Below, piece by piece: positions 31,374 through 37,951 of a stretch of 37,951 nucleotides of DNA (positions within the stretch are counted from its first letter, which is position 1; each line of letters starts with the position of its first letter). A program made the position numbers and the translations under genes. Location: NCBI RefSeq assembly GCF_007679495.1, contig NZ_VEGP01000058.1, positions 1-37,951 of the forward strand, given 5' to 3'. The notes below the pieces were generated by a model that ran no database searches, was not told the origin of the DNA, and worked only from the letters and a program-made list of their open reading frames with translations. The DNA is from Paenibacillus sp. 32O-W. Lineage in GTDB: Bacteria; Bacillota; Bacilli; Paenibacillales; NBRC-103111.

Positions 31374-34300
31374 TCACTTAATAAAATCAAGCTGTCTCAA
31401 TAGCCTCACCAGCATGACCGCCGCCTCCGCTCTGCTTGCCGGCTGCTGCGGTTCGAAGAATCCGTCGGCTCTTCCCTCAATCCATCCGCTCTCTGCCAAC
31501 CGTTGAACCGCCGGTATGGCCCACAGGTTGATCCTGTCCGTATCCAGGAACTGCGGTATCCGGTTTACAGGACTCTGTGACAAGGCCCTTCCGTCTGCGA
31601 ATGTCCAAGCACGATGGACCAGGACGGCCATTTCCTCCCGCGTAATCCCCTGATTCGGCCGGAAGCTCCCGTCCTCATAACCAACGACCAGCCGATGCTT
31701 CGCAGCGGTTGCCACCGATCGGGAGAACCAGTCTCCGGGCGCGGTGTCTTTAAAGAGCGGCTCATCACCCGCTCCCGCTTCGCTTAACCCGAGCACCCGC
31801 ACCAGCCATTCCGTAAACTGGGCACGGGTTACCGGAAGCTCCGGCGCGAATTGGTCATTCGCAATCCCTTCCGCAATGAGTTTGTTCGCCAGCATGAGCA
31901 CATCTTCCTCCGCCCAATGGCCTTCCATATCGCTGAAGGAGCGAGATTGGCTTATCGCCAAATAGAAGCCGCTGCCTATCCGCCTGAAGTCCGCCCCCCA
32001 TCCTACCTCCGTCTTCAGGAAGACAGATGGGACGAAGGACAGCCGCTGTTCAGCCGGATCATATTGAGCAACAGTGGAACGATCGGGCTCTATGCTCTCA
32101 TTGGCTATCGGCAAATAATGGCCATAATGCATGCCGATATCCCGCAGTTCGATTACGCGCCCGTCAACAGATGCTGTCGCCGTCCATTGAACGATATCCG
32201 ACTCCCGCTTCATTCCATGATTCTGCAAATAAATCTCCAAGCGTTTAACGAAATTTTCGTCCGCCAGGTTCACCCGGACTGTAAAGACAATGTCCTCTGC
32301 CGCAGTACGCAGTTCCTCCGCAATGCCCGGGTCGTTCAACAGCTTCAAGGGGAGGGAAAAGGCAGTGAACCCCGCGTCCAATTGGAGGGTAATGTCCGCA
32401 TTCCACTCCGTCAGCCTCCGGACGACTTCGCCGCTCCATTCGAACGTAATATCATGCGCGTCGCCTTGGGCTCCCATTTCCAAGTTAGGAGCCTTCTCCG
32501 GATTTCTGCTCAGCCAATTCTTCATCCGGACCGGATCGATCTTAACCCGGACCTGATCCCCTTCTACAAAGTGCGAGATTACATCGCTCCAGCGGGTAAC
32601 CAGCGGCCAGTAGCCCCCGATCGGATGCGGATCGCGTCCAGGAGACGGGTCCGGAGGATCTGTCGGGTCGACCGGGTCCAGAGGGTCTGTCGGGTCGACC
32701 GGGTCCGGAGGATCTGTCGGGTCGACCGGGTCCGGAGGATCTGTCGGATCAACCCGGTCCGGAGGGTCTGTCGGGTCGACCGGGTCCGGAGGGTCTGTCG
32801 GGTCGACCGGGTCCGGAGGACCTTCACCGGCGGCAGATGTCGTTACCGTAGCGCTCGGGCCGCTGCCCGTCCATTTAGAGGCCGCATCCCCTGCCTCAAC
32901 CCTGAAGCGATATTCGGTTTCGGGCATTAATCCGTCCACTTTGAACGAAGTGACTTCACTTGGGACTGTATGAGCTTGGTTGGCCGGTGTAAATTTCACT
33001 TCACCCTCTAACGGTTTGCCATCCTTATAAATTCGATAGCCCGTGACTCCCAAATCATCCTTCGCCTCCGTCCAGCGCAGAAGCACACTGTCCGGCGCAA
33101 CCGATTCTGCCGCCAATTCTGCCCCTTCCGGCCAATAGGGGGCAGCGGTATCATAAGCCTCTGCCGTAGTTACGACAAGAGGTTCGGGATATCTCGCCGT
33201 ATTTCCGGCAGCATCTACCGCCTCTACCTCGATAGTATACGGGGTTTCGAACGACAAACCTGTCACAGTATACATGTTCCCCGGGGAAGAGGACGTTACT
33301 CTGCTCTGGCCCTTCAGTTCGCCGTTGACGTAAATAAGATACTTGTGAACTCCTATGTTGTCCGAAGCCTCAGGCCATTTTATCGTGAGCCAGGTCGTAT
33401 GGATTTTGTCCGCCAGCTCAATCCGGCTTCCGTCCGGAACTACGGGCGGTACTGTATCCTTATGCCCCGTTGTCACCACGTTCAGTCTTATTCCCGCATC
33501 CGTCCAGTTTCCTGTGGCGTCCGCCGCCTCCACCCTGAACTCGTAGCTTAAACCGGGAGAGAGGCCCTGAACCGTATACGTATTGGCCGCTTCCCCCATG
33601 CCTGTCGCTGTTGAAACGCCAACGATAGTATCGCCCTCAAATATTCTGTATCCCGTTACCTTCACATTATCCTGCGCCGGGGTCCAAGTGAGAATGACGA
33701 AGGTATCGTTAACTGCGGAAGCCGTTAATTGGCTTCCCACCGGCCAGCGAGGCGGCACAGCCGCATCCTCAGAAGCCGTGTTCATGGTTGTCATTCCGCT
33801 GAATTCCAGATCGGATGAATTCGTTATGGCCCAAGGATTATACAGATCAACGAACACCACATGGTTAAAGGTGCTGCCGCGCAAATAATTGATGTTGGCG
33901 GGCTTGGAGCGATAGAAGGTCACGTGGTCGAAATGAATATCCTCGTGAAAGCCCCCGTCTACCCCTGCCACGTTAATCGATTCCTTGGCATAAAGGTCGA
34001 CAGATACGTTATGAACGTAAATGCCCTTAAATTGGGAAGGCCGGTTGGCAGGCTCATATTCAATCGCCGAATTCACGTCGGAGTAAGACGAAGTAAAAAT
34101 AAAGGCCTGATTCTTGCCGTTTCTCATCGCGGTATCCCGGAACACAATATTCCTTGCTCCGCCGCCGGTAGGCGTACTCGTTTTGGCGCGCAGTCCGACT
34201 TCCGTCCTGTCCATTACGTTGTCTTCGGCCAATATATTCTCAATCCAGGCCGCCGTATGGCTTCCCATAACGACGCCGCCGTGTCCCTCCCGCATGTAGT

Positions 34301-36698
34301 TGTTAAAAATCCATGCATTACGCGTAGGCTCCTCCTTCTGTCCTTGAGCCCCTTGTCCGGCGGCAAAATTCATCGAATCATCACCGGTGTCAAAAACGTT
34401 GTTGAACACAACCAGATCTTCGCCGCCGCCAAATTCAATCCCATCCGCATTGTTGTCATCGAAGGTAAGCAGCTTGACTCCTGCGACGGTAATGTGATCG
34501 GAATCCAGATTAACCAAAGTATGGTTGGACGGATTTAAAGCGGTAAATCCGCCATAGAAAACATTCTCGACACCCCTAAGAGTAATTAGATTGGAGCGTG
34601 TCGAATAAGCACCTGCCTGAGTTAAGCCGAGTACATCGCGGGCATAGTTTGTCTGATTTTTGGCCAATACGCCAAACTGCTCGTACGTGGAGTTATTGCC
34701 CGGCGGTTGGACTGGGAAATAATCATCATCATACCGAACCGGCGGCAGCCATCCGTTCCCGTCTATCGTGCCTTCTCCGACAATACGGATATTGCGGAGC
34801 GTCCCGCGGTCATAAGTATGAGCGTTAATCAGCGAGTAAAAACGAGGTACCGTCGTATAGTTATACAGCATATAGCCGTAGGGGTAATCCTCCGGGTCTT
34901 CCGAACCGAGAAGCGTTGCTCCTCTGCTGATTTCCAAAGTCATATCGCTTTTCAACCAGATGGCCCCGGATTTGAAAACACCCGGAGGAATAACCACTTT
35001 GCCTCCCGGCGTCGCATCATCGATCGCCGCCTGAATGGCTGCAGTGTTCAATGTCTCGCCGTCACCCACCGCCCCATAATCTTCGATGTTAAATATTTCG
35101 GGAACGGCAGCCGTAGTCTGTGTTACCGGATTGCTGGCGGGAGATTCGTTGCCGTCGGCGTCAACCGCGGTCACAGTGAAGGTATAAGCCGTTGACGGAG
35201 CGAGACCGGTGACTGTAAAGTTATGCATGGATATCGGCACATGGATTTGCTCTGTATCCTCGGCATAGAACTTGTCGATGAAGCGCCTGGCCGGGGAATG
35301 AATCGCCGTGTTCTCATTAGCGGTGCCAATAAATTTTCCATCCTGATAAACGCGGTAATCGCGAATGCCGCTGTATTCCTCCGGCTTTTCCCAAACCAGA
35401 ATGATGCTTTGCTCGTCATAAGCCATAGGAGGAACCCTTAAATTCATCGGCGCTTGCACAGGCTTCGACGAAATCGGAGAGGCAGCAATTTCTTCCGATG
35501 TCCGGCCTTCCACTCCGTTCGTCTCGGCGCTGATTACGAAATAATACGTTCTATTGTTAAGCAGACCGGTATAAGTGTACTCCGTTTCCGCAAGCCCCGA
35601 GGCGGCAATCGTATAAGGCCCGCCGGAAACGGTGCTGCTTCTAACCGTATAGGATTCGGCACCCGCTACAGCATCCCAGGACAGTCGGATTTGCTTATCT
35701 CCGGCATGGACCGATACTCCGGTCGGTTCCGGCGGGGCGGCTGACGGTGTCGCGGTAACCTCTGCCGCATTCGGTCCTTCTCCCACGGAATTGGATGCGC
35801 TCACCGTGAAGTAGTAGGGTGTGCCATTGTTCAACCCCTCTATCGTATAAGAGGTAACCGCCGCATTCTCCGTCCGGTAGAACAAGTCATATTGGCCGGA
35901 AGCGGTTCCCGCCTTAACCGTATAGTAGGTTGTTTCGGTGACAGCCCCCCAGCTTAATTCCACGCTGCCGTCCATGGAGCGGGCACGAAGCTCTGACGGC
36001 GGGAGGGGAACTGTAACCGGATCGTTCTTATATACCTTGATGTTATCCAGAAAATGGCTGCGATTAGAGCTGCCCGGAGTGTTGGAATCCCATTTCGCTA
36101 TATCCCGGACTTCGGCGTCGAAGGGCTGATCCGTCAGCATAAGTTCTCCGTCCAGGTAGATGTCCGCACATTGTCGGTCCAGATCAGCTACGATCTTAAG
36201 CTTATACCAGGTGTCGGCGCTGTAATTATAAAAAAGGCTATGGGAAGCCGCTGACGCCCTCCGATATGAAAATTGACCGCTGTTTGTTTCAATGCTTACC
36301 GCCGTTTTATTGTCCGAGGACTGAAGACGGATAATTCTCATTCCGTTCGTTTTACCCTCATGATGCATGAAATCGGCTTCCAGAATCAGCCTACCGCTCG
36401 TCTGCGGGAGGAAGGAGCGGGCCACAGAGGTAGTTCCGGCAGTATCATGAAGATATAGAGCCTTATTCCCCGGATTCGCCGGATCTTCCCTTACCTCTAC
36501 GTAATTGTCGGCCGTTGGCGGATTCGGGTTAATTATATAGCTGTCTGGAACTGCTCCATCCTCGAAATCATCATTAACAAGATAATCCTCCGCAGCCATA
36601 GCTGGAGTTACCGCAGTCGGCACCCACGCTGTAAACGCATACAAAATAGTCGTGATCACCATCAGCATGGCCAGCCTTCTTTTAAAGATTACGGTCAC
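31374..36698 (-). CDS. Giant secreted S-layer-anchored GH28 polygalacturonase-type enzyme with FN3 domains
   Basis: The 1774-residue protein has, in order: a signal peptide (1-36, ending AMAA); a LamG-like beta-sandwich (about 37-228); three FN3 domains (about 233-535); a GH28 right-handed beta-helix (about 534-966) beginning FNIEDYGAVGDGETLNTAAIQ; three more FN3 domains (about 980-1290); a 9-residue Asp-Pro repeat linker (about 1297-1350); an unassigned domain (about 1360-1580); and three SLH domains (about 1586-1770). GH28 active-site blocks are visible as NADG (near 750; NTD in most members), TGDD (772), GHGG (806) and RAK (836; RIK in most). It should cleave galacturonan or a related pectin at the cell surface, bound to the secondary wall polymer by SLH. 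The start is GTG with AGGAGGGG. Confidence 0.93.
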   Translation of the reverse strand: MTVIFKRRLAMLMVITTILYAFTAWVPTAVTPAMAAEDYLVNDDFEDGAVPDSYIINPNPPTADNYVEVREDPANPGNKALYLHDTAGTTSVARSFLPQTSGRLILEADFMHHEGKTNGMRIIRLQSSDNKTAVSIETNSGQFSYRRASAASHSLFYNYSADTWYKLKIVADLDRQCADIYLDGELMLTDQPFDAEVRDIAKWDSNTPGSSNRSHFLDNIKVYKNDPVTVPLPPSELRARSMDGSVELSWGAVTETTYYTVKAGTASGQYDLFYRTENAAVTSYTIEGLNNGTPYYFTVSASNSVGEGPNAAEVTATPSAAPPEPTGVSVHAGDKQIRLSWDAVAGAESYTVRSSTVSGGPYTIAASGLAETEYTYTGLLNNRTYYFVISAETNGVEGRTSEEIAASPISSKPVQAPMNLRVPPMAYDEQSIILVWEKPEEYSGIRDYRVYQDGKFIGTANENTAIHSPARRFIDKFYAEDTEQIHVPISMHNFTVTGLAPSTAYTFTVTAVDADGNESPASNPVTQTTAAVPEIFNIEDYGAVGDGETLNTAAIQAAIDDATPGGKVVIPPGVFKSGAIWLKSDMTLEISRGATLLGSEDPEDYPYGYMLYNYTTVPRFYSLINAHTYDRGTLRNIRIVGEGTIDGNGWLPPVRYDDDYFPVQPPGNNSTYEQFGVLAKNQTNYARDVLGLTQAGAYSTRSNLITLRGVENVFYGGFTALNPSNHTLVNLDSDHITVAGVKLLTFDDNNADGIEFGGGEDLVVFNNVFDTGDDSMNFAAGQGAQGQKEEPTRNAWIFNNYMREGHGGVVMGSHTAAWIENILAEDNVMDRTEVGLRAKTSTPTGGGARNIVFRDTAMRNGKNQAFIFTSSYSDVNSAIEYEPANRPSQFKGIYVHNVSVDLYAKESINVAGVDGGFHEDIHFDHVTFYRSKPANINYLRGSTFNHVVFVDLYNPWAITNSSDLEFSGMTTMNTASEDAAVPPRWPVGSQLTASAVNDTFVILTWTPAQDNVKVTGYRIFEGDTIVGVSTATGMGEAANTYTVQGLSPGLSYEFRVEAADATGNWTDAGIRLNVVTTGHKDTVPPVVPDGSRIELADKIHTTWLTIKWPEASDNIGVHKYLIYVNGELKGQSRVTSSSPGNMYTVTGLSFETPYTIEVEAVDAAGNTARYPEPLVVTTAEAYDTAAPYWPEGAELAAESVAPDSVLLRWTEAKDDLGVTGYRIYKDGKPLEGEVKFTPANQAHTVPSEVTSFKVDGLMPETEYRFRVEAGDAASKWTGSGPSATVTTSAAGEGPPDPVDPTDPPDPVDPTDPPDRVDPTDPPDPVDPTDPPDPVDPTDPLDPVDPTDPPDPSPGRDPHPIGGYWPLVTRWSDVISHFVEGDQVRVKIDPVRMKNWLSRNPEKAPNLEMGAQGDAHDITFEWSGEVVRRLTEWNADITLQLDAGFTAFSLPLKLLNDPGIAEELRTAAEDIVFTVRVNLADENFVKRLEIYLQNHGMKRESDIVQWTATASVDGRVIELRDIGMHYGHYLPIANESIEPDRSTVAQYDPAEQRLSFVPSVFLKTEVGWGADFRRIGSGFYLAISQSRSFSDMEGHWAEEDVLMLANKLIAEGIANDQFAPELPVTRAQFTEWLVRVLGLSEAGAGDEPLFKDTAPGDWFSRSVATAAKHRLVVGYEDGSFRPNQGITREEMAVLVHRAWTFADGRALSQSPVNRIPQFLDTDRINLWAIPAVQRLAESGWIEGRADGFFEPQQPASRAEAAVMLVRLLRQLDFIK
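32647..32808. repeat. Six 27-bp tandem units coding an Asp-Pro linker
   Basis: The 27-bp unit beginning GGGTCCGGAGGATCTGTCGG recurs six times with single-base differences. It encodes DPVDPTDPP. The linker is acidic and extended, and it separates the enzyme part from the wall-binding part. Copy number is likely to vary between strains. Confidence 0.92.
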
Positions 36699-36891
36699 TA
36701 TTTCCCCTCCTGACTCAAATGATTAAATTCTTCATCAGCATAGGAAATAATCCCCATAACATAAATAATCATTTGCTCAGATCTTGTCCATACCAGCCAT
36801 AGCTACGGAGAAACTGATAATGAACGCATGACCGACTGCCGCCTATCTAATCTGCGGATTATCTATGTAATTGCTAGCTTCAACGGCTGTT

Positions 36892-36920
36892 TTGAAGATA
36901 GCTGCAACATTAGTTACAAT
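36892..36920 (+). promoter_or_regulatory. Sigma-A promoter of the CcdC-family gene
   Basis: TTGAAG (36892-36897) and TACAAT (36915-36920) are 17 bp apart, about 60 bp before the ATG. Confidence 0.65.
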
Positions 36921-36979
36921 AGAAAGGTGACCTACTTCATTCCATGGCCACATACTTTTGCAAATGGAGTGATATTGTG

Positions 36980-37483
36980 ATGACTCACGCACTGTTTTCT
37001 CCGCAGGTCCTGTCCATCCTCGTATCGCTGTTCGCGGGCAGCGCCGTCATTGTTCTGAGACTGAGGGCAGCTAACAAACCGACCTCTCTCAAGAAAATCA
37101 TTATGCCTCCTGTCGGAATGGCAACAGGCTTTTTAATGTTTCTGGCACCCGCATTCCGCATCCCGTGGACATGGGTCGCTGCTGCCTTTCTGGTCGGGGC
37201 GCTGCTTTTTTCTTACCCGCTCATCCGTACCTCTAAATTTCATCAGGTAGGCGATGAGATTTATTTAAAGCGATCAAGCATGTTCATTGTCGTTATCATA
37301 GGTTTGCTGCTAGTGCGTACTCTACTGCACGATGTTCTGGAGCCTTATATTACTATTTCCCAAAGTGCCGGAATTTTCTTCATTCTGGCGTTCGGCATGC
37401 TGCTTCCTTGGCGGGCGGCTATGCTTGTCCAGTACCGCAGGCTGGAACGGAGAGGACAGAAAGCACCGGGGGAAAAAGATTAA
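36980..37483 (+). CDS. CcdC-family integral membrane protein
   Basis: The 167-residue protein has about five hydrophobic segments. The pattern RAANKPTSLKKIIMPPVGMATGFLMF then SYPLIRTSKFHQVGDEIYLKRS belongs to the CcdC (DUF1453) family. In B. subtilis ccdC sits with ccdA in a cytochrome-c maturation context, but ccdC itself is not clearly needed for it, so the function is unknown. ATG 36980 is ten bases after GGAG. The frame could be extended upstream by 12 codons without a ribosome site. It is preceded by a good sigma-A promoter and converges with the next gene. Confidence 0.85.
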   Translation: MTHALFSPQVLSILVSLFAGSAVIVLRLRAANKPTSLKKIIMPPVGMATGFLMFLAPAFRIPWTWVAAAFLVGALLFSYPLIRTSKFHQVGDEIYLKRSSMFIVVIIGLLLVRTLLHDVLEPYITISQSAGIFFILAFGMLLPWRAAMLVQYRRLERRGQKAPGEKD

Positions 37484-37511
37484 CAGCACCTTGAATATGT
37501 ACAGATGGCTT

Positions 37512-37787
37512 TTATTCATTCCTTAGAGACATGAAGGACTGTGTTATTTTAAAGCCTTCATTATCACGAGTAATCACCTTAATATAACTATAATCGTTGG
37601 AATCAATAATCCACACCGTATTCTTGTCCATCGGAACGGCCGTTATTTGCTGGTTTTGCTCCGGCCACCCGCTTATGGTTATGGGGCGGTCAAAGGTCAG
37701 GGATGCGGTTACTTTATTGATCGACCAAACCGTTAAGATGGTAAGCCAGATCATCATTATGAGCACAAAGATTCTATTCTTTCTCAT
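37512..37787 (-). CDS. Small membrane-anchored or secreted protein of unknown function
   Basis: The 91-residue protein has an N-terminal hydrophobic segment (about residues 6-24, preceded by RKNR) and then a short extracellular domain predicted to be beta-rich (TVWIIDSNDYSYIKVITRD). I do not recognise a family. A strong ribosome site, AAGGAGG, lies eight bases before the ATG, which supports expression. The segment upstream to the window end (37788-37951) is AT-rich and shows no further gene on either strand. Confidence 0.7.
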   Translation of the reverse strand: MRKNRIFVLIMMIWLTILTVWSINKVTASLTFDRPITISGWPEQNQQITAVPMDKNTVWIIDSNDYSYIKVITRDNEGFKITQSFMSLRNE

Positions 37788-37951
37788 ATTAACAACCTCC
37801 TTTTTATTACCATTTTTTGTAAAAAAGGAATTGACTTCTATATTATTTCTTCTCCTCTCCCTCCATTTTTTTATTAACTCAACTTTCGCACCTTGAAAAT
37901 CTGTACTAAGCCTTGATAGGGCTAGGATTTTCTCTTGAAAAATCTCGTTCT

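Noticed and set aside
31851-32930. 359-codon plus-strand frame with Arg-rich repeats opposite the giant enzyme gene
   Set aside because: Its repeats are the antisense of the 27-bp Asp-Pro linker units; the minus-strand frame has SLH and FN3 domains, so this Arg-rich signal is spurious.

Overview
The window looks like chromosomal DNA from a spore-forming Firmicute of the Paenibacillaceae, most likely Paenibacillus. The evidence is the sporulation genes gerM, gerE and a YhcN/YlaJ-type lipoprotein, B. subtilis-like gene order (gerM-rph-rdgB), strong AGGAGG ribosome sites, frequent TTG/GTG starts, two CgeB-family spore glycosyltransferases and a giant S-layer-anchored pectinolytic enzyme. There are no rRNA, tRNA or CRISPR features.

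Layout. 1-0.5 kb: the 3' end of an IS1595-type transposase and a small duplication. 0.8-1.9 kb: an ArsO-like flavin monooxygenase behind a perfect sigma-A promoter that overlaps an ArsR-type palindrome. 2.0-5.5 kb: a dedicated ECF biotin transporter (an ATPase, an ATPase-EcfT fusion and the divergent S component BioY) with a BirA-type operator between the divergent units. 6.0-11.0 kb: housekeeping and spore genes (rdgB, rph, gerM, a PgpA-like protein, an MBL hydrolase and a methyltransferase). 11.1-11.9 kb: a gene-free stretch with two oppositely oriented arrays of one ~76-bp repeat family. 12.1-15.4 kb: gerE with a sigma-K-type promoter, the YhcN/YlaJ lipoprotein, a KAS III gene behind a FapR-like box, and a quinone oxidoreductase.

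15.4-30.7 kb, all on the minus strand, is the most notable part: two consecutive gene strings that look like a spore-surface glycan locus. The upstream string has an Arg-rich degenerate glycosyltransferase, a GT2, a SpsI-like nucleotidyltransferase, two tandem CgeB paralogues and a small Arg-rich protein. The downstream string has manC, a GDP-mannose dehydratase/reductase, two glycosyltransferases, a methyltransferase, galU, a UDP-glucuronate decarboxylase, ugd and three small helical paralogues. Together they could make GDP-mannose and a GDP-6-deoxyhexose, plus UDP-glucose, UDP-glucuronate and UDP-xylose. Four proteins carry Arg/Lys-rich blocks of about 60 residues or more (one of them almost entirely Arg-rich), and a fifth carries a shorter basic N-terminus. 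Both CgeB paralogues and the small Arg-rich protein share a repeated GxxxG ladder. I infer that these basic and glycine-ladder modules tether the enzymes to the spore surface; I know of no description of this arrangement, but cannot search for one.

30.7-31.4 kb is non-coding, with a sigma-K-like promoter, a 9-bp triplet repeat and a second dispersed repeat family. 31.4-36.7 kb encodes a 1774-residue secreted GH28/FN3/SLH protein. The window ends with a CcdC-family membrane protein and a small membrane-anchored protein of unknown function.
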